Positions 7,926 to 17,001 of a stretch of 64,000 nucleotides of DNA are shown here, in pieces (position 1 is the first letter of the stretch; every line of letters starts with the position of its first letter). Position numbers and translations under genes: made by a program. Origin of the DNA: Arcobacter caeni (GTDB lineage: Bacteria > Campylobacterota > Campylobacteria > Campylobacterales > Arcobacteraceae); assembly GCF_003063245.1 (NCBI RefSeq), contig NZ_MUXE01000003.1, positions 124,001 through 188,000 on the forward strand. The letters are read 5' to 3'. Below the pieces are notes generated by a model. It was not told where the DNA came from, searched no databases, and saw only the letters and a list, made by a program, of their open reading frames with translations.

Positions 7926-9188
7926 CTATTCTTCTATTCTTATCATGGCAGGTTTAGTTAAAATTACACCTGAATTTTCTAGTTCATTCATAGCTTTTAT
8001 AATATCTTTTTCAATAGATATATGTGTAGTTAAAAGTAAATTAGCACTTCCATTTTTTAATGGTTTTTGTAACATTGCTTCAATTGAAATTGAGTTATTT
8101 CCTAAAATTGTTGCAATCTTTGCCAAAGTTCCAGATTTGTCTGCAACTTCAAGTCTTAAATAATATTTAGTTTGAATATTGTCTTTTGACATTAAAGTGA
8201 TTTTTTCGCCAGGTTGATTTTCAAAACCAAGCATTGGTGAACCTTTCCCTTTTCTTGCAATGTCAATTATGTTAGCTACAACAGCAGATGCTGTTGCATC
8301 TCCACCTGCTCCTGCTCCATAAAACATAGTTTCACCAACTTTATCTCCAACAACAGAGATACCGTTCATAACACCATCAACTTTAGCAATCATTTTATCT
8401 TCTGGAATTAAAACAGGATGAACTCTTAATTCAATTTCATTTCCTACTTTTTTTGCAATTCCTAATAATTTAATAGAATATTCAAACTCTTTTGCAAATT
8501 CAATATCTGCTTTTGAAATATTTTGAATTCCCTCAATTAAAATATCTTCAGGTTTAACATCAATTCCATAAGCAATAGAACCTAAAATTAGGAGTTTATG
8601 TGCTGCATCAAATCCACCAACATCAAAAGTTGGATCTGATTCTGCGTAACCTAAATCTTGAGCTTCTTTTAAGATTTCATTATAATCAACACCATCATTT
8701 ATCATTCTTGTTAACATATAGTTACAAGTTCCATTCATAATACCTTGAATAGATTTGATATGATTTGCACTTAATCCATCTCTTAAAGCATTGATAATTG
8801 GAATTCCACCAGCAACTGCTGCTTCAAATTCAAAAGGAATATCACCTGCTAGTTCTTGAAGTTCATATCTATGATATGCCAAAAGAGCTTTATTTGCAGT
8901 AACCACTGCTTTACCTTTTAATAAAGCTTTTCTAACTATCTCATTTGGTTTATCGATTCCACCCATTAATTCAACAACCACATCAATAGAATCATCATTT
9001 AAAACATCATCAATATTATCTGTTAATTTAATATCAACATCTCTTAATTTATGTAAGTTTGAAACTACCCCAAGAGTTACTACAATTTCTTTACCAGCTC
9101 GTGCTGTTATAATATTTTTATTGTCTCTTAAAATATTTGCAACACTGGCTCCCACTGTACCAACTCCGATAATTCCAACTCTTAACAT
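7926..9188 (-). CDS. hom: Homoserine dehydrogenase
   Basis: A 420-residue monofunctional enzyme that reduces aspartate semialdehyde to homoserine on the way to threonine and methionine. The N-terminal Rossmann site is GIIGVGTVGASV (residues 5-16), the central catalytic part contains GIPIINALRDG and GIMNGTCNYMLTRM, and the C-terminal ~75 residues form an ACT domain (RLEVADKSGTLAKIATILG) that normally mediates feedback control by threonine. No aspartokinase is fused. It starts 9 bases after the aminotransferase gene in the same direction. The same gene pair (aminotransferase, hom) occurs in Campylobacter jejuni, as I recall. Confidence 0.97.
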   Translation of the reverse strand: MLRVGIIGVGTVGASVANILRDNKNIITARAGKEIVVTLGVVSNLHKLRDVDIKLTDNIDDVLNDDSIDVVVELMGGIDKPNEIVRKALLKGKAVVTANKALLAYHRYELQELAGDIPFEFEAAVAGGIPIINALRDGLSANHIKSIQGIMNGTCNYMLTRMINDGVDYNEILKEAQDLGYAESDPTFDVGGFDAAHKLLILGSIAYGIDVKPEDILIEGIQNISKADIEFAKEFEYSIKLLGIAKKVGNEIELRVHPVLIPEDKMIAKVDGVMNGISVVGDKVGETMFYGAGAGGDATASAVVANIIDIARKGKGSPMLGFENQPGEKITLMSKDNIQTKYYLRLEVADKSGTLAKIATILGNNSISIEAMLQKPLKNGSANLLLTTHISIEKDIIKAMNELENSGVILTKPAMIRIEE

Positions 9189-9197
9189 ATTATTTTC

Positions 9198-10412
9198 CTA
9201 TTTCTCTAATGATTTTAAATATTTCTTTACATTTTTTGCAGCTTGTCTAATTCTTTTTTCATTTTCAATTAGAGCAATTCTCACATACTGGTCACCATAA
9301 TGACCAAACCCAATACCAGGACTAACAGCTACATGAGCTTCTGTTAATAATTGTTTTGAGAATTCCATGCTTCCTAAATGAAGAGCCACTTCTGGAATTT
9401 TTGCCCAAATAAACATTGAAGCATTAGGTTTATTCATTTTCCAACCAGCTTCTTCAAATACTTCAAGCATTAAATCTCTTCTTTTTCTATATTTTTCAAC
9501 ATGTTCAGCAACACAATCTTGTGGACCATCAAGTGCAACAGTAGCTGCAATTTGAATTGGAGTGAACATTCCATAATCAAGCCATGATTTAATTCTTTTT
9601 AAAGCACCGATTAGTTTTTCATTTCCAACTATACAACCCACTCTCCATCCTGCCATATTGTATGATTTACTTAAAGTAAAACATTCAACCGCAACATCTA
9701 AAGCACCCTCGGCTTGGAAAATTGAAGGAGTTTTATATCCATCAAAAGTAATATCAGCATAAGCAATATCTGAGATAATATAAAATCTTTCTCTTTTTGC
9801 CATTGCTACTAATTTTACATAAAATTCAGGTGTAACAGTTGCACATGTAGGATTATGTGGGAAGTTTACAACAACAAATTTTACTTTTGGAATTGATTCA
9901 TCTATTGTTTTTTGTAATCTTTGAAAGAAAATATCTTCATCAACTTTAAATACATCATCAAATGCTAATTCAAATTTATGAACAGCAGCTCCATTTAACA
10001 TAAATGCGTATGAATGAATAGGATAAGTTGGATCCGGAACAACAGCCACATCTCCTACATTTACAATTGCTTGAACTAAATGAACATAACCCTCTTTTGA
10101 ACCCATTGTTGCACATATATGTTTATTTGGGTCTAAAAAGTCAACATCATATTTTCTTTTATACCAGTTGCTAATTGCAAGTCTTAATTTAAAAATCCCA
10201 GCACTTACGCTGTAACCATGATTTTTTGGTTTTGCAGAAGCTTCGATTAATTTGTCTGTGATATGTTGAGGCGCTGGACCATCAGGATTTCCCATAGAAA
10301 AGTCAATTACATCTTCACCAGCTCTTCTCGCTTCCATTTTAATATTATTAACTTCTGCAAACACATAGTTTGGAAGTCTTTTCATTCTCTCAAATTCAAT
10401 TTCTGGAAACAC
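9198..10412 (-). CDS. Class I/II PLP aminotransferase (AlaC / LL-diaminopimelate aminotransferase-like)
   Basis: A 404-residue fold-type I aminotransferase. The PLP lysine is Lys249 in TLSKSYNMAGWRVG, with the cofactor-holding NFPHNPT near 183-189 and the aromatic D..Y pair in ISDIAYADI. It belongs to the AlaC/DapL-like branch that automated annotation often names LL-diaminopimelate aminotransferase; the true substrate may be alanine/pyruvate or aspartate, since dapF (20949-21689) does not by itself decide which lysine branch is used. It lies between a periplasmic protein gene and hom in one leftward run. Family assignment is firm, substrate is not. Confidence 0.9.
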   Translation of the reverse strand: MFPEIEFERMKRLPNYVFAEVNNIKMEARRAGEDVIDFSMGNPDGPAPQHITDKLIEASAKPKNHGYSVSAGIFKLRLAISNWYKRKYDVDFLDPNKHICATMGSKEGYVHLVQAIVNVGDVAVVPDPTYPIHSYAFMLNGAAVHKFELAFDDVFKVDEDIFFQRLQKTIDESIPKVKFVVVNFPHNPTCATVTPEFYVKLVAMAKRERFYIISDIAYADITFDGYKTPSIFQAEGALDVAVECFTLSKSYNMAGWRVGCIVGNEKLIGALKRIKSWLDYGMFTPIQIAATVALDGPQDCVAEHVEKYRKRRDLMLEVFEEAGWKMNKPNASMFIWAKIPEVALHLGSMEFSKQLLTEAHVAVSPGIGFGHYGDQYVRIALIENEKRIRQAAKNVKKYLKSLEK

Positions 10413-10415
10413 TAT

Positions 10416-11228
10416 TTACTCCTTAGTAATGTTAATTCCTTGCTTCATATTAGCAAGTGTATATAAATCATCAATTTTAATATATTTTGTATTGTTAGGC
10501 ACTTCAAGTCTTAAACTTTTATGCAAACTATTTTCGTCATAAATTCCAATTATATTTAAAGCTTCATCGTAAAAAACCACATTTGGATACCAAATATTAC
10601 CACTTGCTGATTTTATTGTAATTACTTTTGCATTTGATATTTTAATCATATACGGTTTAAGTGTATTTTTTAAAGATAACTGCTTATTGTTTATTAAATC
10701 TTCTGCTCTATAAATTGAAGAATTACTCGTGTCTATTGAATAACTCCAACTATAGTCACCCTCTCTTTTAATATCAACAATTCTACAATTTATTGATTGT
10801 AGTTCTTGTGATAATCTGAGAGGGCTTATGGCGGCTGCGGTTTTTACCTGAATAGTCCATTTTAGGTTATTATTAACAACTATTTCTTCTTTTATAACAA
10901 AATTATGTTGCCCTAAAGCTTTTAAAATATCAGTAAGATTTTTTGATGATTTTTTAGGATATTTATTAACATTAAATGTAATAGTAACATTTTGAGTTGA
11001 TGGAAAGTTTAGTTTTAATACGCCATTATTTGATAATTCTTGAATAATTTTAGTGTAGTCAATCTGATTATTTGTATAAAAGTTATCTTCATTGCTAAAA
11101 ATATGTGTAATTAGATTTTTATGAGTGTTATAATCACTATTTCCCAATAAGTCTTTTATTTTCATATCTAAGTTTGCACTTAACAATAATACATTTAATG
11201 CGATTATTAAAATCAGGTTTCTTATCAC
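10416..11228 (-). CDS. Conserved secreted protein of unknown function
   Basis: 270 residues with an N-terminal signal peptide (hydrophobic residues 4-18, LLLSA) and no recognisable catalytic domain. The rest is mixed alpha/beta with ITFNVNKYPKK and a central LKWTIQVKTAAAISPLRL segment; the last third is beta-rich and could be a carbohydrate- or surface-binding fold. It has its start 14 bases from rlmB and its end 3 bases from the aminotransferase start, so it is inside the operon. An unnamed periplasmic gene holds the same place between an aminotransferase and the rRNA methylase in C. jejuni (from memory), so it is probably a conserved Campylobacterota envelope protein. I do not recognise the function. 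Confidence 0.7.
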   Translation of the reverse strand: MIRNLILIIALNVLLLSANLDMKIKDLLGNSDYNTHKNLITHIFSNEDNFYTNNQIDYTKIIQELSNNGVLKLNFPSTQNVTITFNVNKYPKKSSKNLTDILKALGQHNFVIKEEIVVNNNLKWTIQVKTAAAISPLRLSQELQSINCRIVDIKREGDYSWSYSIDTSNSSIYRAEDLINNKQLSLKNTLKPYMIKISNAKVITIKSASGNIWYPNVVFYDEALNIIGIYDENSLHKSLRLEVPNNTKYIKIDDLYTLANMKQGINITKE

Positions 11229-11242
11229 TATGTTCTCTTCTT

Positions 11243-11932
11243 TTATCTTTTTAAGTTATAAATCAAAATACCAGCAGCAACAGATACATTTAAAGAATCA
11301 AATTCATGTTCCATAGCAATTGCAACTTTTAAATCTAGTTTTTTTGCAACTTTTGGAGAAATTCCTGTTCCTTCACTTCCTAAAAATAGAGCTACTTTGT
11401 CAGATTTTTCGATTTTCCCATATTTTTTTAAATCAATTCCATCTGTTGTTGCACCAATTAGTGTAAAACCAGCATCTATTAATTCACTTGCTAAATCAAC
11501 CGATCTTGGATGTATTGAAAATGGTAAATCAAGTAAAGCGCCTGAACTTGTTCTTAAAATTCCTGAATCATTTACAGTTTTAATATCAGCTGCAATTAAC
11601 CCTTCAATCCCTAAAGAATAAGCAGTTCTAGCAATGGCTCCAATATTTCCAACATCAGTTACACCATCTAATACAAGAATAAAATTCATTTTTTTAAATT
11701 CTTTAATATCTGTATATTCAGCATGGGTAAGTTTTAAAATGAAACCTTGGTGGTTCCCGCCTTTTGCTAATGCTTGAGCTTTTTGATTATCTACTTTGTA
11801 GATTTTTTTGTCAAGTTTGGCAAATCTTGTAAAAAGTTTTGAATCAATTTCTTTTGAAAGAAAAATTTCTTCAATTAAATGAGGGTGTTTTTCAAGTACA
11901 TAAAGTACGATTTGTTTTCCATATATTATCAT
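11243..11932 (-). CDS. rlmB: TrmH-family 23S rRNA (guanosine-2'-O)-methyltransferase
   Basis: A 229-residue SPOUT-class methyltransferase. An N-terminal L30e-like substrate-binding part (residues ~1-70, IYGKQIVLYVLEKHP) is followed by the knotted SAM domain with motif 1 VGNIGAIARTA, motif 2 LFLGSEGTGIS and motif 3 SLNVSVAAGILIY. This is the RlmB layout, methylating G2251 (E. coli numbering) in the peptidyl-transferase P loop. It sits 66 bases after rsmI in the same direction, next to another rRNA methylase gene and the L31 gene, a translation-related neighbourhood. Confidence 0.92.
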   Translation of the reverse strand: MIIYGKQIVLYVLEKHPHLIEEIFLSKEIDSKLFTRFAKLDKKIYKVDNQKAQALAKGGNHQGFILKLTHAEYTDIKEFKKMNFILVLDGVTDVGNIGAIARTAYSLGIEGLIAADIKTVNDSGILRTSSGALLDLPFSIHPRSVDLASELIDAGFTLIGATTDGIDLKKYGKIEKSDKVALFLGSEGTGISPKVAKKLDLKVAIAMEHEFDSLNVSVAAGILIYNLKR

Positions 11933-11998
11933 TCGGGGATTATATCTAAAAAATGTTATAAAACTCTTTTGTTTTTTGAGAAAGTATTTACTAAAAAA

Positions 11999-12811
11999 TT
12001 AATTTTCTAAAAGTTTTTGATACACATCTTTTATTGATTGTCCTGTGATTTTTGCTATTAATTTAGCTTTTATTTTTGGAGCAATATCTAAAGATAAAAT
12101 ATCATCTAAATCAAGATTAAAACCAACAGTTTCTTTTGGTTCTATAATTACAACCCATTCACCTTTGATATTTATATCTTTAAATTTTTCAAATAGATTT
12201 AAAGCGTTATCTTTATAGCTATTTTGGTGAAGTTTTGAAATTTCTTTTGCTAAAAATATTGTTCTATTTGCATCTTTTATACTTAATTCTTCAAGTAATT
12301 TTAAAAGTCTGTGAGGTGATTCATAAAGGATTGCTAGTTTATTATCATTTAAAACATCATTTAATTTTGAAGCACGACTTACACCTTTGTGGTCTAAAAA
12401 ACCATAAAAAGAAAAAGTAGTATGAGGAAATCCACTCATTGCATAAGCTGTTAAAATGGCATTTGCACCAGGTAAAACATCATAAGCAATATCATTTTTT
12501 ATGCAATAATCCACAAGCGAGGCACCAGGATCACTAACGCAAGGCATTCCTGCATCACTTACATAAACAACATTTTTAGTAAAAGTTTCTTTTGTTAAAG
12601 ATTGTAGAATATTATTTTCGTTGTGAGAATGAAAAGATTTGTATTCTTTGTTTGAAAAGTCTAGATTTTGTTTTTCACCTAAAAGATTTAGAAGTTTTTT
12701 TGTGACTCTTGTGTCTTCACAAAAAATAAGTTCCGCCTCTTCAAGGATTCTTAAAGACCTTATTGAAATATCTTCAAGATTTCCTATTGGAGTTGGAACT
12801 AAGCACAGCAC
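11999..12811 (-). CDS. rsmI: 16S rRNA (cytidine-1402-2'-O)-methyltransferase
   Basis: A 270-residue tetrapyrrole-methylase-fold enzyme. The N terminus LVPTPIGNLEDISIRSLRIL is diagnostic, and the SAM-site elements VVYVSDAGMPCVSDPG and FYGFLDHKG follow. RsmI adds a 2'-O-methyl group to C1402 in the ribosomal decoding centre. It lies 9 bases after rpmE. Length is near the usual ~280 residues. Confidence 0.95.
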   Translation of the reverse strand: MLCLVPTPIGNLEDISIRSLRILEEAELIFCEDTRVTKKLLNLLGEKQNLDFSNKEYKSFHSHNENNILQSLTKETFTKNVVYVSDAGMPCVSDPGASLVDYCIKNDIAYDVLPGANAILTAYAMSGFPHTTFSFYGFLDHKGVSRASKLNDVLNDNKLAILYESPHRLLKLLEELSIKDANRTIFLAKEISKLHQNSYKDNALNLFEKFKDINIKGEWVVIIEPKETVGFNLDLDDILSLDIAPKIKAKLIAKITGQSIKDVYQKLLEN

Positions 12812-12820
12812 AATAGTGTA

Positions 12821-13024
12821 CTATTTAGCCATGTTATATTTGTTTTTGAATTTCTCAACTCTACCAGCAGCATCAACAAGTTTTTGCTCTCCAGTAAAGA
12901 ATGGGTGACAAGAAGAACAAATATCAATTTTTAATGTTTCAACATTTGATTTTGTTTCAAACGAGTTACCACAAGCACAAGAAATTGTACAAACTTTATA
13001 ATCTGGATGAATTTCTTTTTTCAT
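12821..13024 (-). CDS. rpmE: 50S ribosomal protein L31, zinc-binding form
   Basis: 67 residues, [20 protein letters not shown] at the start and [11 protein letters not shown] in the middle: the four-cysteine zinc-binding (C+) type of L31. In many bacteria a zinc-free L31 paralogue is induced under zinc starvation; none is visible here. Ends [11 protein letters not shown], typical for the family. It heads the leftward rRNA-methylase cluster and has about 80 bases of AT-rich upstream sequence before miaA. Confidence 0.97.
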   Translation of the reverse strand: MKKEIHPDYKVCTISCACGNSFETKSNVETLKIDICSSCHPFFTGEQKLVDAAGRVEKFKNKYNMAK

Positions 13025-13104
13025 ACCATAATCCTTAATGTAATTATTGTTAAATAAAAGGTCAAGTCTATTGCAAGCCCTTTATAAAACTCTTGGGAAC
13101 GGGA

Positions 13105-13980
13105 TTATAACGAAAAATACTTAATAATATCTGAATTTAAGTTTTCTATTATATTGGATGTTTTATCTAAAAATTGAGACTTATTAAAAGTATTTTGTCT
13201 TTTTGCAAGTTTAGTTGTATTTAACGATATTTTTTCTTCTAATTCTTTCTTTGAAAGTTTTCCGTCTAAATACTCTAATGTTTCAAGAATACCAATAGAA
13301 GCCATACAATTTGGACTTCTTGCGTATTTTTTTTCTAAAAATATAACTTCATCAATTAATCCTGAATTTATCATAATTTTAGTTCGTAAAGAAATTCTAT
13401 TTTTTAATTTTTCTTTATCCCACAAAATTTCAAAAATTTTCAAATCTTTTGCAAGTGCAATTTTAGGATTTTTTTCAAAATAAGAAGTAGGGCTAAGTCC
13501 AGTTTGTTTATAAATGGCATAAGCTTTTTCTATTCTATATCTATCATTTTTTTCGATTTTTTGCATATAAGCATTATCTATTGAATAAAGAAGTTCATAA
13601 GCTTCAAGAGGCGTTATATCAAGTTTGATTTTTGTTTCAATACCTAATGATAAACCATCAATCAAGGCTTTTAAATAAAATCCAGTTCCACCAACAATGA
13701 TAAGATTTTTTTTATTTTCTAAAGCATAATCTTTTGCTTTTTTGTAAAGTTCAATAAATTTAATTACATCAAATTCTTGATTTGGATAAACTTCATCTAT
13801 TCCAAAATGAATAATTTCTCCTCGTTCTTTTAATGTTGGTTTTGCAGATGCAATATCAATTTCTTTATAAACACAAAGGGAATCAAGAGATAAAATAATA
13901 GAGTTTGTTTTTAATGCAATTTCCAAAGATAGGGCTGTTTTACCAGAAGCTGTTGAGCCAATTATTGCTATTTCTTTCAT
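13105..13980 (-). CDS. miaA: tRNA dimethylallyltransferase
   Basis: A 291-residue enzyme transferring a dimethylallyl group to N6 of A37 in tRNAs that read codons starting with U. The P-loop is GSTASGKTALS (residues ~8-18), followed by SLDSLCVYKEIDIASAKPT, where most MiaA have SxDSxQxYxxxxIGTAKP; VGGTGFYLKAL is the next conserved block. The Gln that contacts the pyrophosphate is replaced by Cys here (LCVYK), as also seen in some Campylobacterota sequences as far as I remember. Its start overlaps the stop of the preceding lipoprotein gene by 4 bases. Confidence 0.95.
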   Translation of the reverse strand: MKEIAIIGSTASGKTALSLEIALKTNSIILSLDSLCVYKEIDIASAKPTLKERGEIIHFGIDEVYPNQEFDVIKFIELYKKAKDYALENKKNLIIVGGTGFYLKALIDGLSLGIETKIKLDITPLEAYELLYSIDNAYMQKIEKNDRYRIEKAYAIYKQTGLSPTSYFEKNPKIALAKDLKIFEILWDKEKLKNRISLRTKIMINSGLIDEVIFLEKKYARSPNCMASIGILETLEYLDGKLSKKELEEKISLNTTKLAKRQNTFNKSQFLDKTSNIIENLNSDIIKYFSL

Positions 13981-14180
13981 TTTTTTACTTTTGAGTTATT
14001 ACAATCTTCTAATTTTTGATTTAATTCATTTATCTCTTTTTCTTTTTGAATTAAGATTCTTAACAAATCTGAGACATCTTTTGAACCTGAATCTTTAACT
14101 TCCATCTGAGTTTTAGAAGTACATGCACTTAAACCAAAAATTAAAAATAGGGCGCTTAAAAGTAGGGCGAATTTAGACAT
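13977..14180 (-). CDS. Small lipoprotein with a coiled-coil tail
   Basis: 67 residues. A lipoprotein signal peptide ends in the lipobox LSAC with the lipidated Cys at residue 20; the mature part is a short charged helix (LLRILIQKEKEINELNQKL) with heptad spacing, so it may form a coiled coil in the periplasm. The gene overlaps miaA by 4 bases and is first in the leftward transcript. Function unknown. Confidence 0.7.
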   Translation of the reverse strand: MSKFALLLSALFLIFGLSACTSKTQMEVKDSGSKDVSDLLRILIQKEKEINELNQKLEDCNNSKVKK

Positions 14181-14208
14181 TTGTAACTTTCATAATAAAA
14201 TAAAATTG

Positions 14209-14214
14209 ATTATA
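14209..14214 (-). promoter_or_regulatory. Probable -10 box for the lipoprotein-miaA transcript
   Basis: On the minus strand a TATAAT lies about 30 bases before the ATG at 14180, in the 89-base gap that separates divergent genes. No clear -35 box, as is usual in Campylobacterota. Confidence 0.5.
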
Positions 14215-14269
14215 ACGAGAAAAAGGTTAATTCTAATTTTTTAATAATATCTTAGATACAATCATTTTT

Positions 14270-15130
14270 ATGAATAAGCTTATACAAAAACTAAACGACT
14301 TTAATGAACTTGTGATGTTCAAACATTCAATCTTTTCACTTCCTTTTATTTTTATTGCGATGGTAGTTGCTGCAAATGGTTGGTTTGGATTTAAACTTTT
14401 GATTCTTGGAATTTTTGCAGCACTAACAGCTAGAAACTTTGCCATGGGATTTAATAGATTTATGGATAGAGATATTGATGCTCTAAATCCTCGAACAATA
14501 AATAGACCAAATGTTGATGGAAGAATTTCTGATACACAAATGTTTCTTTTTGTAATGGCTAATGCTTTAGGATTTATAGCTGTTGCATATTTTGTAAATG
14601 CTTTGGCTTTATATTTATCAATACCAATTTTAATAATAATTGGTTCATATTCATATTTTAAAAGATTTTCATATTTAGCTCATGTAATTTTAGGTATTTC
14701 TTTAGGATTAGCCCCAATCGCTGGGGTTGTGGCTGTTAGTGAAACGATTCCTTTTTGGGCAATATTCTTAAGTATTGGAGTTATGTTCTGGGTTGCTGGA
14801 TTTGATTTACTTTACTCTTTACAAGATATTGAAGTAGATAAAGAACTAGGACTTCATTCAATTCCATCAAAATTTGGTGTTGAAAAAACAATGCAAATTT
14901 CAAAAATATTTCATGCTTTAACAGTAATTTTTTGGCTTTTATTTGTGATTATCTCTGATAGTTCATATTTTGCATATGTTGCAGTAATCTTAAGTGCTTT
15001 GATGTTGTCTTATGAACATTATTTAGTAAATAAAGATTTCAAAAAAATAGATAAGGCCTTTTTTACGGTAAATGGTTACTTAGGAATAATATTTTTTGTA
15101 TTGATTGTTTTAGACAATATTTTCTTTTAA
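14270..15130 (+). CDS. mqnP: UbiA-type prenyltransferase, probably MqnP of the futalosine menaquinone route
   Basis: A 286-residue integral membrane aromatic prenyltransferase. The first Asp-rich metal/diphosphate motif is NRFMDRDIDALNPRT (Asn62, Asp66, Asp70) and the second is LQDIEVDKELGLHSIP. About eight hydrophobic helices. Campylobacterota make menaquinone by the futalosine route, where this UbiA relative (MqnP) attaches the polyprenyl tail; calling it 4-hydroxybenzoate prenyltransferase would imply ubiquinone, which these bacteria are not known to make. It is a single-gene unit followed by a hairpin terminator. Confidence 0.85.
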   Translation: MNKLIQKLNDFNELVMFKHSIFSLPFIFIAMVVAANGWFGFKLLILGIFAALTARNFAMGFNRFMDRDIDALNPRTINRPNVDGRISDTQMFLFVMANALGFIAVAYFVNALALYLSIPILIIIGSYSYFKRFSYLAHVILGISLGLAPIAGVVAVSETIPFWAIFLSIGVMFWVAGFDLLYSLQDIEVDKELGLHSIPSKFGVEKTMQISKIFHALTVIFWLLFVIISDSSYFAYVAVILSALMLSYEHYLVNKDFKKIDKAFFTVNGYLGIIFFVLIVLDNIFF

Positions 15131-15143
15131 TTAAGTTTTTAAG

Positions 15144-15175
15144 TAAGGTCGTGATATAATCTCGACCTTATTTTT
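15144..15175 (+). terminator. Terminator of the prenyltransferase gene, with a promoter element in its loop
   Basis: Arms TAAGGTCG and CGACCTTA (8 bases) flank an 11-base loop and are followed by TTTTT. The loop holds a TATAAT at 15155-15160. Confidence 0.65.
15155..15160 (+). promoter_or_regulatory. Likely -10 box for tRNA-Arg
   Basis: TATAAT about 28 bases before the mature tRNA 5' end, inside the loop of the upstream terminator. A second TATAAT at 15175-15180 is only 8 bases before the tRNA and would start transcription almost at its 5' end, so the first is preferred. Confidence 0.45.
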
Positions 15176-15187
15176 ATAATAACAAGT

Positions 15188-15264
15188 GCGTCTGTGGCTC
15201 AACTGGATAGAGCTTCGGGTTTCGGCCCCGGCGGTTGTAGGTTCGAATCCTACCAGGCGTACCA
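15188..15264 (+). tRNA. tRNA-Arg, anticodon TCG
   Basis: A full 77-base cloverleaf. Acceptor arms GCGTCTG and CAGGCGT pair with two G-U pairs, D stem GCTC/GAGC, anticodon stem TCGGG/CCCGG with loop TTTCGGC (anticodon TCG, reading CGA and related Arg codons), T arm GTAGG TTCGAAT CCTAC, discriminator A, and an encoded CCA at 15262-15264. It stands alone on the + strand. Confidence 0.95.
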
Positions 15265-15335
15265 TTTCCTCACTAAAATCATTTATTTAACCCTTAAATC
15301 ATCAAACAATCAAATCTTTTTAAATATAAAACCAA

Positions 15336-15440
15336 ATTGATGTAGATGGAACAGTAAGATATGCAGTAATTAATGACTTACCATTATGAAGAAATATTGA
15401 TAAGATAACAAGAATGGTAGATACAATGCTGTTAAAAAAT
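15336..15440 (+). pseudogene. Decayed C-terminal fragment of a 2-Cys peroxiredoxin (AhpC/Prx type)
   Basis: Read in one frame this gap gives IDVDGTVRYAVINDLPL, a TGA at 15387-15389, then RNIDKITRMVDTML. Campylobacterota AhpC/Prx proteins carry a C-terminal stretch of the form ID..G.VRH.VINDLPLGRN.DE..RMVD..L, so about 33 residues align by eye and the TGA sits where the conserved Gly codon (GGA) is expected. Upstream in frame a TAA occurs at 15324-15326 and nothing recognisable remains of the catalytic part. The fragment is followed by a strong hairpin that may be the old gene's terminator. It lies next to katA, another peroxide-defence gene, with its 3' end facing it. Confidence 0.7.
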
Positions 15441-15443
15441 ATT

Positions 15444-15483
15444 ATCTATATGCAAAGAAATTCTTTGCATATAGATTTTTTTA
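15444..15483. terminator. Strong hairpin terminator between the peroxiredoxin remnant and katA
   Basis: Perfect 14-base arms (ATCTATATGCAAAG and complement) with a 5-base loop AAATT; a T-run follows on the + strand and an A/T-rich run on the other side, so it can end katA transcription too. Confidence 0.8.
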
Positions 15484-15486
15484 TTT

Positions 15487-16923
15487 TTAAGACTTTACAG
15501 TCATTCCTAATGCTTTTGCAACACCAGCACCGTAAGCTGGATCTGCTTTTGAGCAGTTATCAATATGTCTTTGTTTGATAAACTCTGGTGCATCACCCAT
15601 CGCTCTTGCTGTATTTTCAAAAAGAACTTGTTGTTGTTCTTTACTCATAATATCAAATAGCATTTTAACTTGTGTAAAGTTATCATCATCCATTTCCCAT
15701 CTGTTTGCTCCACCATCAATATCAAGTGTTGGCTCAGCGTGCTCTTTTTGCTCTTGCCACTTCTCAAAAGAGTTTGGTTCATATCCAATTGTTGCACCTG
15801 CATTTCCATCAACTCTCATTGCTCCGTCTCTATGGTAACTGTTAACTGGACACTTTGGTGCATTTACTGGAATTAAATTATGATTAACTCCAAGTCTATA
15901 TCTTTGTGCATCACCGTATGAGAAAAGTCTTCCTTGAAGCATTTTATCAGGTGAGAAACTAATTCCTGGAACTACACTTGCTGGATTAAAGGCAGCTTGC
16001 TCTACATCTGCAAAGTAGTTTTCAGGGTTTCTATTTAATTCAAACTCTCCAACTTCAATAAGTGGATAATCTTTTTTCAACCAAACTCTTGTTAAGTCAA
16101 ATGGATTAAATCTATAATGTTTTGCATCTTCTTCACTCATTATTTGTATAAACATTTTCCATTTTGGGAAATCACCTTTTTCAATACTTTTAAATAAATC
16201 TTCTTGATGTGACTCTCTATTTTTACCAACTAATTCTTGTGCTTGCGCATCTGTTAGGTTTTTAATACCTTGTTGAGTAACAAAGTGGAATTTAACCCAA
16301 TTTCTTTTATTTTCTGCATTAATAAAACTAAAAGTATGACTTCCAAAACCATGCATATGTCTGTATGAATAAGGAATTCCTCTATCACTCATTGTAATTG
16401 TAACTTGGTGTAAAGCTTCAGGTAAATTTGTCCAAAAATCCCAGTTATTTGTAGCACTTCTTAGGTTTGTTTTTGGATCTCTTTTTACTGCATGATTTAA
16501 ATCAGGAAATTTTAGTGGATCTCTTAAGAAAAATACAGGAGTATTATTTCCAGCTAAATCCCAGTTTCCTTCTTCTGTATAAAATTTAAGAGCAAAACCT
16601 CTAATATCTCGCTCAGCATCAGCAGCACCTCTTTCTCCTGCAACTGTTGAAAATCTTGCAAACATCTCTGTTTTTTTACCGATTTGTGAAAATATTTTAG
16701 CTTTTGTATATTTTGTTATATCGTGAGTTACTGTAAATGTTCCAAATGCTCCAGAACCTTTTGCATGCATTCTTCTTTCAGGAATAACTTCTCTATCAAA
16801 ATGTGCCATTTTTTCTAGATACCAAACATCTTGCATTAACATAGGACCTTTTGGACCAGCTGTTAATGAATTATTATTATCAGCAACTGGTGCTCCAAAT
16901 GCGGTAGTGAGTTTTTCTTTCAT
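15487..16923 (-). CDS. katA: Haem catalase, small-subunit type
   Basis: A 478-residue monofunctional catalase that disproportionates hydrogen peroxide. The distal catalytic His is His53 in [15 protein letters not shown]; the substrate channel Asn lies in [12 protein letters not shown], and the proximal haem-ligand Tyr is in [14 protein letters not shown] (about residue 336). No signal peptide, so cytoplasmic, although small catalases can be found in the periplasm in this phylum. It starts with an ATG behind a good AAGGAG site and is a single-gene unit ending in a strong hairpin. The 78 bases upstream are AT-rich; I see no certain PerR or Fur operator by eye. Confidence 0.97.
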   Translation of the reverse strand: MKEKLTTAFGAPVADNNNSLTAGPKGPMLMQDVWYLEKMAHFDREVIPERRMHAKGSGAFGTFTVTHDITKYTKAKIFSQIGKKTEMFARFSTVAGERGAADAERDIRGFALKFYTEEGNWDLAGNNTPVFFLRDPLKFPDLNHAVKRDPKTNLRSATNNWDFWTNLPEALHQVTITMSDRGIPYSYRHMHGFGSHTFSFINAENKRNWVKFHFVTQQGIKNLTDAQAQELVGKNRESHQEDLFKSIEKGDFPKWKMFIQIMSEEDAKHYRFNPFDLTRVWLKKDYPLIEVGEFELNRNPENYFADVEQAAFNPASVVPGISFSPDKMLQGRLFSYGDAQRYRLGVNHNLIPVNAPKCPVNSYHRDGAMRVDGNAGATIGYEPNSFEKWQEQKEHAEPTLDIDGGANRWEMDDDNFTQVKMLFDIMSKEQQQVLFENTARAMGDAPEFIKQRHIDNCSKADPAYGAGVAKALGMTVKS

Positions 16924-17001
16924 TTTTTCTCCTTTAATACATTTACATATTCACAGGTTAATAAAACTATAGAATATATACCATTATTATAGCAGACTTA
17001 A

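Noticed and set aside
16924-17001. PerR or Fur operator before katA
   Set aside because: AT-rich with weak dyads only; no match good enough to call by eye.
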